Source: Verrucomicrobiota bacterium
GTDB taxonomy: Bacteria; Verrucomicrobiota; Verrucomicrobiia; Limisphaerales; UBA11358
DNA length: 43,597 nucleotides
Assembly: GCA_028872915.1 (NCBI GenBank)
Contig: JAGWNY010000024.1
Location: forward strand, 1 to 43,597
Direction of reading: 5' to 3'
The position numbers were made by a program, and so were the translations under genes. The notes beneath the pieces are model-generated. The model was not told the origin of the DNA. It ran no database searches and was given only the letters and a program-made list of their open reading frames with translations. Numbering within the stretch: position 1 is the first letter of the stretch; each line of letters opens with the position of its first letter. Shown here in pieces: positions 8,751 through 17,231 of the stretch.

Positions 8751-9367
8751 GGCCCCGCGGTGTATCGCGCGACCAGGGCGAGGGCGTCGTCAATGCCCTT
8801 GAAGCGCCGGGTCAAAAGCGCATTGGCAATTTGCCGCGGGCTGTTGGATACGATCACGTCGCTGTCAAAGCCTGCGTCCAGGCCATCCGTTGCAAAAACC
8901 AGGATGTCGCCACGAGCCACGGGAACGACGCCCGCATGAAGAGAAGGCAGCTTGAAGCCAACCAGCCCCGCGCGCACGAGCGCTTCCTCGCGCGCGGGAA
9001 CGGCTTCGCGGTTGGCGCGGTAGAGGCGGGCCTCCACGTTTCCCACGCCCAGCCAGGCGACCGTTTCTTCGCTCCGGTCCACGCAGGCCAGCGTGATGAC
9101 GGCGCCGCGGGTTTGAGCGAGTGCCTCGTGGCAGCGATGAACCAGGGATATGACCGATTCGGCCCCGTGCTGTTTCAACACTTCCACCGCCAGGCGCGCG
9201 GCGTGGCTGGCCTCAGCGCCGTGGCCAACGCCATCTATGACGCCCAAGAGCACCGTTTGGCCAAACCGTTTGACCACGCAGGAATCACCGGAAACATTTT
9301 GGCCGGCCAGCGGCCGTTTGACGGCGCACCATTCCATGAAACCGGTTTTTTCAATCGCATCGGTCAT
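8747..9367 (-). CDS. rsbX: RsbX-like PP2C/SpoIIE-family phosphatase
   Basis: 206-aa PP2C-like Ser/Thr phosphatase expected to reset the stressosome by dephosphorylating RsbS and RsbR. Metal-binding acidic motifs are visible: GDSCVVKRFGQTVLLGVIDGVGHGAEAS near residues 27-54 and ILVFATDGLDAGF near 150. A short TAGP tail ends the protein. There is no extra regulatory domain, as in B. subtilis RsbX. The ATG at 9367 begins directly after the rsbT stop and the stop overlaps the kinase start by 4 bp. Family is clear; the RsbX role follows from the neighbouring rsbR, rsbS and rsbT. Confidence 0.82.
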   Translation of the reverse strand: MTDAIEKTGFMEWCAVKRPLAGQNVSGDSCVVKRFGQTVLLGVIDGVGHGAEASHAARLAVEVLKQHGAESVISLVHRCHEALAQTRGAVITLACVDRSEETVAWLGVGNVEARLYRANREAVPAREEALVRAGLVGFKLPSLHAGVVPVARGDILVFATDGLDAGFDSDVIVSNSPRQIANALLTRRFKGIDDALALVARYTAGP

Positions 9368-9772
9368 TCAACGCAGCCACTTTTTCATGGTAACAACCGT
9401 GCCGACGCCGATCTTGGTGTCAATTTCGAAATCGTCCATCAGCCATTTGGCGCCCGGCAGCCCCACGCCCAGACCTTTGCGGGTGGAGTAACCGTACTGC
9501 ATCGCGCGCGCGACGTCCTTGATACCCGGGCCTTCGTCCTTTGCCACGATACAGATACCGCGGCGGTTGCCATGCGTGGCGGAAGAAAAGAAAACCCGGC
9601 CTCGCCGGGCATGGTCCACGATATTGCGGGCGATTTCGGAAATGGCAGCGGCAATAACCGTCAAATCCGAGCCATCGAATCCGATTTGCGCGGCCAATTC
9701 ACGCCCCTTCCGACGCGCTTCGACGATGTCGGCCGCGGAGTTGATCTCCACACACGAATCATGACTTTCCAT
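9368..9772 (-). CDS. rsbT: Serine/threonine kinase RsbT (stressosome switch kinase)
   Basis: 134-aa GHKL-fold kinase of the RsbT type. The N-box is seen as ISEIARNIVDHA, the G1 region as KDEGPGIKDVARAM, and the ATP lid as STRKGLGVGLPGAKWLMDDF. RsbT phosphorylates RsbS and RsbR in the stressosome and, once released, activates a partner carrying an RsbU-type N-terminal domain. In B. subtilis that partner is the phosphatase RsbU; here the only such partner in the window is the histidine kinase two genes downstream. The gene overlaps rsbS by 14 bp and abuts the rsbX-like gene. Confidence 0.92.
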   Translation of the reverse strand: MESHDSCVEINSAADIVEARRKGRELAAQIGFDGSDLTVIAAAISEIARNIVDHARRGRVFFSSATHGNRRGICIVAKDEGPGIKDVARAMQYGYSTRKGLGVGLPGAKWLMDDFEIDTKIGVGTVVTMKKWLR

Positions 9773-10136
9773 GTCCTGCGCTCTTCTTGGACAGCAGGTT
9801 CAGATACGCCAAGCCTTCCTCCAAGTCAAGGGCCGTTCCGACGCCTTCGAGCGTCAAACCCAGTTGAACCATTGCAAAGGCGACGTCGGGTTGTATGCCG
9901 ACGATGACGGTCTCGGCGCCGCGGAGCTTGAGCATGTGCGCAACGGTGCGCAGGGTGCGCGTGGCAAAGGAATCAATGACATCCAGAACGGTGACGTCAA
10001 TAATGACACCCCGTGATCGGAATTGGCCGACGCGATCAGCCAGATCGTCCCGCAATTGCAACAGGTCCGCATCCGACAAAACCGACTGCACGCTTGCAAT
10101 GAGATAGCCGCCTTGCTTCAGGACCGGAACATGCAT
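9759..10136 (-). CDS. rsbS: Stressosome STAS protein RsbS
   Basis: 125-aa single STAS-domain protein, the scaffold subunit that sequesters RsbT in stressosomes. The core DVTVLDVIDSFATRTL contains S56, which aligns with the phosphorylated Ser59 of B. subtilis RsbS. No N-terminal sensory domain is present, as expected for RsbS. It begins 6 bp after the rsbR stop and overlaps rsbT by 14 bp. Assignment is strong because of the rsbR-rsbS-rsbT order. Confidence 0.92.
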   Translation of the reverse strand: MHVPVLKQGGYLIASVQSVLSDADLLQLRDDLADRVGQFRSRGVIIDVTVLDVIDSFATRTLRTVAHMLKLRGAETVIVGIQPDVAFAMVQLGLTLEGVGTALDLEEGLAYLNLLSKKSAGHGKS

Positions 10137-10142
10137 GGGGCG

Positions 10143-11060
10143 CTATTTCTTTTCTTCCGGCGTTTCACCCGTGGAGATGACCTTGTAGCCCAGCAGCCGC
10201 TCGGCTTCTTCGATGCCCCCCTGCAAGTCGCCGACGGCGTTCATCTTGCTCAAATCCACGCCAATGGTTACGAGGGTTTGTGCAATCTCGGATGAGAGGC
10301 CGGTGATGATGACGCTGGCGCCCATCAGCCGGGAGGCTTCGACGGTTTGGACGAGGTGGTTGGCGACGGTGGAGTCAATGGTGGGCACACCCGTGATGTC
10401 CACCACGACGACCTTGGCGCGGTTGTTTCGGATGCCGCGGAGCAATTGTTCCGTCAACTGGCGGGCGCGTTGCGAATCAATGACGCCGATGATGGGCAGA
10501 ATGAGAAGGCGCTCGCGGACTTGAAGGACTGGCGTGGACAATTCGCGAATGGCCTCTTCCTGCTGGCGGATGATGCGCTCGCGCTCCTGGACGAAGCTGA
10601 CGGCCACCGTGTTGGCGATGCGGTTGGCCGCCGGCTCGTATGCATCGAGGACCTGGTTGAGCAGATCAAAATCGGCCTGGTATTTCTTGAAAAGCGAACG
10701 CGCCAAAACGTCGCGCAGCAGGAGCACGATGCCAACCACTTCGTGGGTTTCCACGCCGCGGGGAATGATGCGTTCAGACAAACTGCGCGCATACGCCTGC
10801 AGCGCCTCGACGCTGCCGGTCTCAAGCACCTCCACGTAATTGTCGTAAACGGAGGTCGCTTCCGTGAAAATTTCCTCTTTCGTCATCGCCGTGAGCAACT
10901 GCGCCTCGGTGATGCGCCGGGCCCACTCTTCGCGCAATTGGGTGCGGCCCTGGCGCAAATGCGCGACCAGCTCGCGCAACAGCGCCACGCTGACGGAGCT
11001 TGTCTGCCCCTGGTGAAGAACGGCTTTGTTCGATGCGACGACTTTTTTCTTATGTCTCAT
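10143..11060 (-). CDS. rsbR: Stressosome sensor RsbR
   Basis: 305-aa RsbR-type protein with an N-terminal helical domain (about 26-165, RsbRD-like, cytoplasmic) and a C-terminal STAS domain (about 175-290). Against B. subtilis RsbR, T171 corresponds to S230 in PTIDSTVANHL and T205 to T262 in EIAQTLVTIGVDL, so the two phosphorylation positions are kept with Ser replacing Thr at the first. The open frame extends upstream to 11468, but that part crosses the divergent DUF192 gene and lacks homology; ATG at 11060 (MRHKKK) is chosen. It is the first gene of the six-gene operon. No haem, flavin or PAS sensor domain is visible, so the stimulus is unknown. Confidence 0.92.
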   Translation of the reverse strand: MRHKKKVVASNKAVLHQGQTSSVSVALLRELVAHLRQGRTQLREEWARRITEAQLLTAMTKEEIFTEATSVYDNYVEVLETGSVEALQAYARSLSERIIPRGVETHEVVGIVLLLRDVLARSLFKKYQADFDLLNQVLDAYEPAANRIANTVAVSFVQERERIIRQQEEAIRELSTPVLQVRERLLILPIIGVIDSQRARQLTEQLLRGIRNNRAKVVVVDITGVPTIDSTVANHLVQTVEASRLMGASVIITGLSSEIAQTLVTIGVDLSKMNAVGDLQGGIEEAERLLGYKVISTGETPEEKK

Positions 11061-11178
11061 GGCCTGTCTCAAAAAGATCAAGCCAGCCGGACAGCGCGCC
11101 AATAGGGTGAACACCCCAGCGGTCCGCGTTGAAACCCACAAGTTGAAAACGGAGGCCGATTCCGGCAGACTGACTGCC

Positions 11179-11694
11179 ATGAATGGACCGCGCTGTTTGA
11201 TACTGATGGCGCTCCTGGCTGCTTTTGCCGGGTGCGCAAAGCCGGCAACGCCCGCCGCGCCGGAGACGCAGCCCGCGGTGCCGACCCACGCGCAGCCGCG
11301 GCTGCCGACCATGAAAATATATCTGGGCGCCGAAACGCTGGACACGGAGCTGGCGACCACCCGGCGCGAGGAGGAAACCGGAATGATGTTCCGGACTAAT
11401 ATTCCCGATTCCGATTCCATGCTCTTCGTCCTGCCTTTTCCCCAGCAGGCCTCGTTCTGGATGACCAATTGCCCCCAATCACTTTCCGCGGCTTACATCG
11501 GTCCCGACGGCGTCATCGAGGAAATTCATCACCTCGAAAAAAACGACAATGTTCCCGTTCTGGCCGGCCATGATAACATCCAATTCGTGCTGGAAACCAC
11601 CGATGGCTGGTTTGACCGCCATCATATTGGCGTCGGCGCGCTCATTCGAACGGATCGCGGCACCTTGGCGCAGACATTTTTCCCGGGGAGATGA
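11179..11694 (+). CDS. DUF192 family lipoprotein
   Basis: 171-aa predicted lipoprotein. The N-terminus MNGPRCLILMALLAAFAGC ends in a lipobox-like AFAGC, followed by a Pro/Ala-rich linker (about 20-45). The remaining residues match the DUF192 pattern, including RREEETGMMFR, MLFVLPFPQQASFWMTNC, IGPDGVIEEIHHL and the closing AQTFFPGR region. A longer frame begins at 11026 but would precede the signal sequence; ATG 11179 is chosen. It lies divergent to rsbR and 72 bp ahead of mpl. The biochemical role of DUF192 proteins is not established; an envelope-attached location is inferred. Confidence 0.75.
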   Translation: MNGPRCLILMALLAAFAGCAKPATPAAPETQPAVPTHAQPRLPTMKIYLGAETLDTELATTRREEETGMMFRTNIPDSDSMLFVLPFPQQASFWMTNCPQSLSAAYIGPDGVIEEIHHLEKNDNVPVLAGHDNIQFVLETTDGWFDRHHIGVGALIRTDRGTLAQTFFPGR

Positions 11695-11766
11695 AACGGA
11701 GGATGTTCCAGAGAAATTCCGGCTTAGAGGTTGTCCCGCCGGGTTGCGGGTGATTAAATCTTCAAA

Positions 11767-13161
11767 ATGTCTGGCGACATCAAGACGGTTCACTTTATCG
11801 GAATCGCGGGCACGGGCATGGCTGCCGCGGCCGCCGCCATGCGGGAAAAAGGCTTCGCGGTCACCGGCTCGGACCAAAACGTGTATGACCCGATGGCGTG
11901 CTTCCTGGCGGCAAAAAAGATTCCGGTGATGAACGGCTACAGCGAGGCCAATCTGGGGCATAAACCGGACCTGATTGTGGTGGGGAACGCGATCTCGCGG
12001 GGCAATCCTGAAGTGGAATTGGCGCTGGATCACAAGCTCGACTATTGCTCGCTGCCGGAATTGTTGCGGGCGTATTTTATCCGCGGCAAGCGATCCATCG
12101 TGGTGGCCGGCACGCACGGCAAGACGACAACCACGGCGCTGCTGGCCTGGACGTTCGAGTGCAACGGCCTCAATCCAAGCTTCTTCATCGGGGGCATCCC
12201 CAACAACTTTTCACAAGGCGCCCGGTTCACCGACAGTCCCTGGTTCATCATCGAAGGCGATGAATACGACACGGCCTTTTTCGACAAGCGCAGCAAGTTC
12301 ATTCATTACCAGCCCGAATGCGTGGTGATCAACAACCTGGAGTTTGACCACGCGGACATTTTCGACGACCTCAATGCCGTCAAAAGAACATTCTCACACC
12401 TGATTCGCCTCGTGCCCCGAAACGGCCTGCTGCTGGGCAACGGCGACGACCCCAATCTCGTCCCGCTGCTCGACGCGGGCCATTGCCCGGTCAAACGGTT
12501 TGGCCTGGGGGAGACCAACGCCGTCCGCGCCTTTAACGTAAAGCTTGCGCCGACCGCCAGCGCATTTGAAGTTCCCAGCTTCCGGTTCCAAACCAATCTC
12601 GTCGGCGAATTTAACGTGCGAAACGCATTGGCCGTGGTCGCGTGCGCGAAGCATTTCGGCCTGTCCAACAAGCAGATTCAATCGGCATTCGATACATTTC
12701 AAGGGGTCAAACGGCGGATGGAGACCCGGGGCGTGGCTGGGGGGGTGACTTTGGTGGACGATTTCGGCCATCATCCGACCGCCATTCGCCAGACGTTGGG
12801 CGCCCTGCGGATGAAATATCCGGCGCAGAAGATATGGGCGCTGTTTGAGCCGCGCAGCAACACGACACGGCGCAACGTCTTCCAAAATGAGTTGCCGGGC
12901 GCATTTGGGAAGGCGGACGCGATTGTCATATCGCAGGTGGCGCGATTGGAACAGATCAAGCCCGAAGAGCGGCTCAATCCGGAAAAGCTGGTGGACGACT
13001 TAAAGGCAATGGGCAAGGAGACGGCGTATCTGCCCGACCCGGATTCCATTGTGTCCCACGTGGTGCGACACGCGCGGGGCGGCGACATCGTGTGCGTTTT
13101 CAGCAACGGGGGTTTTGGCAGCATTCACGGGAAACTGCTGGAGGCGCTGGGGAGGCGGTGA
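11767..13161 (+). CDS. mpl: UDP-MurNAc:L-Ala-gamma-D-Glu-meso-DAP ligase Mpl
   Basis: 464-aa Mur-ligase-family enzyme that reattaches the recycled tripeptide to UDP-MurNAc in peptidoglycan recovery. The N-terminal VHFIGIAGTGMAA is the UDP-binding motif, the ATP loop is VAGTHGKTTTTAL near residue 116, and EGDEYDTAFFDKRSKF is characteristic of Mpl rather than MurC. NNLEFDHADIF and the C-terminal DDFGHHPTAIR complete the family signature. Length fits Mpl. It follows the DUF192 lipoprotein gene and converges on the DUF4230 gene. The assignment separates it from MurC with fair confidence because of the EGDEYD..FFDKRSKF block. Confidence 0.9.
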   Translation: MSGDIKTVHFIGIAGTGMAAAAAAMREKGFAVTGSDQNVYDPMACFLAAKKIPVMNGYSEANLGHKPDLIVVGNAISRGNPEVELALDHKLDYCSLPELLRAYFIRGKRSIVVAGTHGKTTTTALLAWTFECNGLNPSFFIGGIPNNFSQGARFTDSPWFIIEGDEYDTAFFDKRSKFIHYQPECVVINNLEFDHADIFDDLNAVKRTFSHLIRLVPRNGLLLGNGDDPNLVPLLDAGHCPVKRFGLGETNAVRAFNVKLAPTASAFEVPSFRFQTNLVGEFNVRNALAVVACAKHFGLSNKQIQSAFDTFQGVKRRMETRGVAGGVTLVDDFGHHPTAIRQTLGALRMKYPAQKIWALFEPRSNTTRRNVFQNELPGAFGKADAIVISQVARLEQIKPEERLNPEKLVDDLKAMGKETAYLPDPDSIVSHVVRHARGGDIVCVFSNGGFGSIHGKLLEALGRR

Positions 13162-13179
13162 GGCCCGTTGCTTTTCCCG

Positions 13180-13791
13180 TTACTTGTGTTCGTTGGGGGC
13201 TGCAATTTGGCTCGTTCGAAACTCCACGTTCTTGAAACCCGCCTGCAGCAGGAACAATTTCAATTCCATCCGCGCGCGGTCCCTGGCGTCCAATAAAATG
13301 CCTTCGTCCATGGCCGCCAGCCGGATGTCCTGGACGGCGTCCTGACGGGCGGATTGTTGCAGATTTTTGTCGAAGGTTCGGAGCAGGCCTGTTGTCTGGT
13401 CAATGACTTTGCTCCTGGAATCGTCGAGGTAGGCGTCGGTGATTTGAGGCAACGGCAGCCTGAGACGGATGGTTAGGCCGGAGACGGTCACGTCGGCGGG
13501 TGTGATTTTTTTCAGGTCCATGCCGGCCTTCACGACGCCGTGGGCCAGGAAGAGCACGCGATTTTCGCCGTACCATTTCACATCATCAAGAATTTCAACT
13601 TTTTCGACGACATACTTGACGGTGACCAGATCGGCCAGGGTCTGGACCTGTTGAACGACCGTTTCGGTGTTTTCCTCGCGGACTCCGCCGCCGACCTTCA
13701 GCCAATGGGTGGCGGTGACACCCAGGTAAATTCCGGCGGCGAAAGCCAGCAACAGCAGCATGATCAGAAAAAACCGTTTGATTGCCTGCAT
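13180..13791 (-). CDS. DUF4230 membrane-anchored protein
   Basis: 203-aa protein with one N-terminal hydrophobic segment (RFFLIMLLLLAFAAGIYLGV), so it is an inner-membrane or exported anchored protein. The following region (LADLVTVKYVVEKVE, LFLAHGVVKAGMDLKKI, LRLPLPQI) matches the DUF4230 pattern as I recall it. A late charged stretch RDRARMELKLFLLQAGF is typical of the C-terminal part. Function of the family is unknown. It converges on mpl with an 18-bp gap and is divergent from macA across 127 bp. Confidence 0.7.
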   Translation of the reverse strand: MQAIKRFFLIMLLLLAFAAGIYLGVTATHWLKVGGGVREENTETVVQQVQTLADLVTVKYVVEKVEILDDVKWYGENRVLFLAHGVVKAGMDLKKITPADVTVSGLTIRLRLPLPQITDAYLDDSRSKVIDQTTGLLRTFDKNLQQSARQDAVQDIRLAAMDEGILLDARDRARMELKLFLLQAGFKNVEFRTSQIAAPNEHK

Positions 13792-13841
13792 GGGAGATTG
13801 TTCGCACGGATTTGGGCCGTTGTCACGAAGTGAATTCCGGG

Positions 13842-13870
13842 AGACCAGACACGCCCTTCATTGTTATAAT
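13842..13870 (+). promoter_or_regulatory. Candidate promoter for the macAB-like operon
   Basis: A perfect TATAAT at 13865-13870 lies 49 bases before the macA-like ATG. The -35 side (AGACCA at 13842-13847, spacer 17) matches TTGACA poorly, so the call rests on the -10 alone. Confidence 0.35.
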
Positions 13871-13918
13871 GTTGAACCGGTCTGAAGGGGTGTTTAGGCT
13901 TCAATTGCAAATTACATT

Positions 13919-15238
13919 ATGGCGCGCTCAAAAAAACGCCGGAAAATTTTCATTATTGCGGCCATTGCCGCGGTGCTTGCGATGGCGGGCGTGGCAGTGG
14001 TTTTCCTGAGGCCCAAGTCCGCCATCGCGGTTCAGAGCGGCGAAGTGTCGCGCCACAGCCTGACCAATCTTGTGGTAGCCGATGGGTTGATCGAGCCGGT
14101 GGTGCAGGTGACGATCAGTCCCGAAGTCAGCGGAGAAATCGTTGACCTGCCCGTTCATGAAGGGCAGCAGGTCACCAATGGCGATCTGCTGGTTCGCATC
14201 AATCCCGACGTGTATGTCGCGGCCGTCAAACAGGCCCAGGCTGGGTATGAATCGGCGCTGGCGTCCAGGTCGTCGGCGGAAGCGGACCTTGAGAAGGCGG
14301 AGGCGGACTATAAGCGGAACGAGGAGTTGTTCAAATCCAAGCTGCTTTCGGAATCGGATTTCATCGGGTTCAGGGCGGCGCGGGACGTGGCCAAGGCGCA
14401 ATTGGAAAGCGCCGGTGACCAGGTGGAAGTGGCCAAGGCGTTGGTGGACAGCGCCAAGGAGCAACTGGCGCGCACGACCATTGTTTCGCCAATAACCGGG
14501 ACCATTACGCGCTTGAATTCCGAGGTCGGCGAGCGCGTGCTGGGCACCGTCCAAAACGTGGGGACTGAAATCATGACCATCTCTGATCTGCGCCAGATCG
14601 AAGCGCAGGTGAACGTGGGCGAAATGGATGTGGTCAAGATCAAGCGCGGCCAGAAGGCGCGCCTGCAACTGGACGCCTTCAACGAGCGCAAGTTTAGCGG
14701 CGTGGTGACCGACGTGGCGGATTCCGCAGGGGAGGCGTCCGGCAGAAACGGGAACAATGAAAACAGCCAGTCGGGCCAGCAACAGCAATCCACCCAATTC
14801 CAGGTGCTCATCCGTTTCAGGGACAAAGACCCGCAATTTCGGCCGGGCATGACGGTCACAGCCCAGATTGAAACGGAGTATCGCACGAACGTGTTGACGG
14901 TGCCGCTGGCCTGCGTGACCACGCGTCCCATGCGCCCGGCTGCTTCCGCAACACCGGACCCGGCCGGCAAGACAAACGGCCCGCCCGCCCATGCCGCGCC
15001 GGCCCATGCCGCTCCACCCAAGCCGACGGACGTTGTCTTTGTGGTCCAGGGCGACCGGGTGAAGGCCGCGCCCGTCAAGATTGGAATTTGCGACGATACT
15101 TATTGGGAAATCACCGGAGGCTTGACCAACGGCGAGAAAATTATCACCGGCGGTTATCTGGCCGTTGATCGCGACCTTCAGGACGGCTCCAAAATCAAAG
15201 CGACCCCGGCGGGGGCGGCGCCCGCGGCCAAGCCTTGA
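13919..15238 (+). CDS. macA: MacA/HlyD-type periplasmic adaptor of ABC exporter
   Basis: 439-aa membrane-fusion protein linking an inner-membrane ABC exporter to an outer-membrane channel. It has one N-terminal transmembrane segment (about 9-31). The first half-lipoyl motif is around GEIVDLPVHEGQQVTNGDLLVRI. A helical hairpin follows (about 100-185, rich in A/E/K), then the second half TTIVSPITGTITRLN and a beta-barrel region. The C-terminal part has a low-complexity Pro/Ala/His insert near 340-365. The spacing to the ABC ATPase gene is 18 bp. Substrate is unknown; macrolide, peptide or lipid export are all possible for this family. No TolC gene is in the window, so the outer-membrane partner must be elsewhere. 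Confidence 0.85.
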   Translation: MARSKKRRKIFIIAAIAAVLAMAGVAVVFLRPKSAIAVQSGEVSRHSLTNLVVADGLIEPVVQVTISPEVSGEIVDLPVHEGQQVTNGDLLVRINPDVYVAAVKQAQAGYESALASRSSAEADLEKAEADYKRNEELFKSKLLSESDFIGFRAARDVAKAQLESAGDQVEVAKALVDSAKEQLARTTIVSPITGTITRLNSEVGERVLGTVQNVGTEIMTISDLRQIEAQVNVGEMDVVKIKRGQKARLQLDAFNERKFSGVVTDVADSAGEASGRNGNNENSQSGQQQQSTQFQVLIRFRDKDPQFRPGMTVTAQIETEYRTNVLTVPLACVTTRPMRPAASATPDPAGKTNGPPAHAAPAHAAPPKPTDVVFVVQGDRVKAAPVKIGICDDTYWEITGGLTNGEKIITGGYLAVDRDLQDGSKIKATPAGAAPAAKP

Positions 15239-15256
15239 GCAAACGAGTTAGTTTCC

Positions 15257-15985
15257 ATGTCGCTCATCCGGCTTGAAAACATCACGCGCTGCTATCAGAT
15301 GGGCGAGGAAACCATCCACGCCCTGCGCGGCGTTTCGCTTGAAATCGAGCGGGGCGAATACGTGGCGATCATGGGTCCGTCCGGTTCGGGCAAATCCACT
15401 TTGATGAACCTGATTGGCTGCCTCGATACGCCCAGCTCCGGCGGCTACGAACTCAACGGGGCGCGTGTGAGCGAGATGGACGACAACGAATTGGCGGCCA
15501 TCCGGAACCGGGAAATCGGCTTTGTGTTTCAAACGTTCAATCTGCTCGCCCGGCTTAACGCGCTACGCAACGTGGAGCTGCCGCTGGTTTACGCGGGCGT
15601 GCCGTCCGGCGAGCGCCGGCGGCTGGCGCGCGAGGCGCTGGCGCAGGTCGGATTGGCTGATCGGCTGCGGCACAGGCCCAACCAGCTTTCCGGCGGCCAG
15701 CGCCAGCGGGTGGCCATCGCCCGCGCCCTGGTCAACCGCCCGGCCATTTTGCTGGCCGATGAACCCACCGGCAACCTTGATTCCAAAACAGGCGAAGAAA
15801 TCATGGCCTTGTTCGTAGAATTATGGCGCAACGGCAACACGATTATCATCGTGACCCATGAGGAGGACGTGGCCCGGCGCGCGAGGCGGGTCATCCGGCT
15901 GCGGGATGGCGGCATCGCTGGCGACGATCGGCATAAGCCCGCCAGCGGCGAGAGAGCCGTGATCACGCCGGTTGCGCAGACCTGA
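15257..15985 (+). CDS. macB: MacB-type ABC exporter ATPase
   Basis: 242-aa ATP-binding subunit. Walker A is GPSGSGKST, the Q-loop is [10 protein letters not shown], the signature motif is LSGGQRQR, and Walker B with the following D-loop is [13 protein letters not shown]. The H-loop is IIIVTHEED. These match the LolD/MacB class in which the permease is separate or fused. Here the ATPase is a separate protein, with two permease genes following at once. The stop is 16 bp before the first permease ATG. The substrate cannot be deduced. Confidence 0.9.
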   Translation: MSLIRLENITRCYQMGEETIHALRGVSLEIERGEYVAIMGPSGSGKSTLMNLIGCLDTPSSGGYELNGARVSEMDDNELAAIRNREIGFVFQTFNLLARLNALRNVELPLVYAGVPSGERRRLAREALAQVGLADRLRHRPNQLSGGQRQRVAIARALVNRPAILLADEPTGNLDSKTGEEIMALFVELWRNGNTIIIVTHEEDVARRARRVIRLRDGGIAGDDRHKPASGERAVITPVAQT

Positions 15986-16001
15986 TGCCGCAAACCGCGT
16001 C

Positions 16002-17231
16002 ATGAAATTTCTTCACCATTTTCGCGAAGCCATTGGCGCGTCCCTCGACGCCATCCGGGCGAACAAAATGCGGGCTGGCTTGTCCACGCTGGGCATTGTC
16101 ATTGGCATTGTGACCGTGACGCTCATGGGCGCGGCGATCAACGGCCTCAACCAGGCCTTTATCCGAAGCATTTCCTCGATGGGCGCGGACGTGCTGTATG
16201 TGTCCCGTTATGACTGGTTTCCGGCCAACCAAGCCGAATGGGGCCAATGGCGGCACCGGAGCAAAATCAATTCCGCGGAGGCGGAAGCCTTTTCACAGAG
16301 GGCGGTTTCCGTGCAGGCCGTCGCCCCCGTGGGTGAGGACGATGCCACCGTCAAATACCAAGGCCGGAGCGGCAATGGCGTGGACGTTATCGGCACCACC
16401 GACGGCTACCGTGCGATCAACGGCGCGATCGTTGCCCAGGGCCGTTTCCTCACGGTGTTCGATGCCGCGGGGACGCAGCCCGTTTGTGTCATTGGCAGCG
16501 CCGTGGCCACCAACCTGTTTCGCACCGGGGACCCTATCGGCCAGGACATCAAGATTGACGACCAATTTTATCAGGTCATTGGCGTGCTCGAGCCGGAGGG
16601 GGCCATGCTGGGGTGGAGCCTCGACAACCGTGTCATCATTCCCATCCGGCAATTTCTGCAACAATACGGCGACGACGAAGACATTGACCTGGATGTGAAG
16701 ACTGGAAATCTGGCGAACCTGCCCGAAGCGCGCGAGACAGTTCGCGCCATCATGCGGCAGGTGCGCCATCTGCGTCCCGGCCAGCCGGATGACTTTACCA
16801 TCAATCAACAGGACCAGTTTATTGGCTGGTTTCACCGGCAAACGCGTACGATTGCTCTCATTGGCCTGTTCATCACCAGCCTCGCCCTCTTTGTTGGCGG
16901 CATCGGGATCATGAACATCATGTTCGTATCGGTCATCGAACGCACCCGCGAGATTGGCGTCTGCAAAGCCATTGGCGCGCGCAGCGGCACGGTGCTGCTG
17001 CAGTTTCTCATTGAAGCGATATGTATCTGCCTCTTTGGCGGGGTCATTGGATTGAGCCTGGCGTGGCTTGCCACGCTGGCCGTCTCAAAATGGTTGTTTC
17101 CAGCCAGCATATCCGCAGTCGTGGCGGGCGCTTCCCTGCTGGTGGCGGTGGCAACCGGTGTTGCGTCCGGACTGCTGCCCGCCTGGCGCGCCGCGCGCAT
17201 GGAGCCGGTTGAAGCATTGAGGAGCGAATGA
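16002..17231 (+). CDS. MacB-type ABC permease, first copy
   Basis: 409-aa FtsX/MacB-fold permease. The first transmembrane segment is near residues 20-45 (STLGIVIGIVTVTLMG), followed by a large periplasmic MacB_PCD-like domain (about 50-270). Three C-terminal membrane segments follow, including FITSLALFVGGIGIMNIMFVSV. The cytoplasmic motif ERTREIGVCKAIGARSGTVLLQF and the end RAARMEPVEALRSE are family hallmarks. A longer frame begins at a TTG at 15972 inside the ATPase gene; ATG 16002 is preferred. The stop overlaps the second permease start as ATGA. It probably forms a heterodimer with that second permease. Confidence 0.87.
   Translation: MKFLHHFREAIGASLDAIRANKMRAGLSTLGIVIGIVTVTLMGAAINGLNQAFIRSISSMGADVLYVSRYDWFPANQAEWGQWRHRSKINSAEAEAFSQRAVSVQAVAPVGEDDATVKYQGRSGNGVDVIGTTDGYRAINGAIVAQGRFLTVFDAAGTQPVCVIGSAVATNLFRTGDPIGQDIKIDDQFYQVIGVLEPEGAMLGWSLDNRVIIPIRQFLQQYGDDEDIDLDVKTGNLANLPEARETVRAIMRQVRHLRPGQPDDFTINQQDQFIGWFHRQTRTIALIGLFITSLALFVGGIGIMNIMFVSVIERTREIGVCKAIGARSGTVLLQFLIEAICICLFGGVIGLSLAWLATLAVSKWLFPASISAVVAGASLLVAVATGVASGLLPAWRAARMEPVEALRSE

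Noticed and set aside
8495..9907. 470-codon plus-strand frame across the kinase, phosphatase and rsbT genes
   Set aside because: It runs antisense through three well-supported genes and shows no domain.
14749..14772. CGGGAACAAT inside macA as a fourth ECF promoter
   Set aside because: No CTCTYA occurs at the required distance and it lies within a coding sequence.
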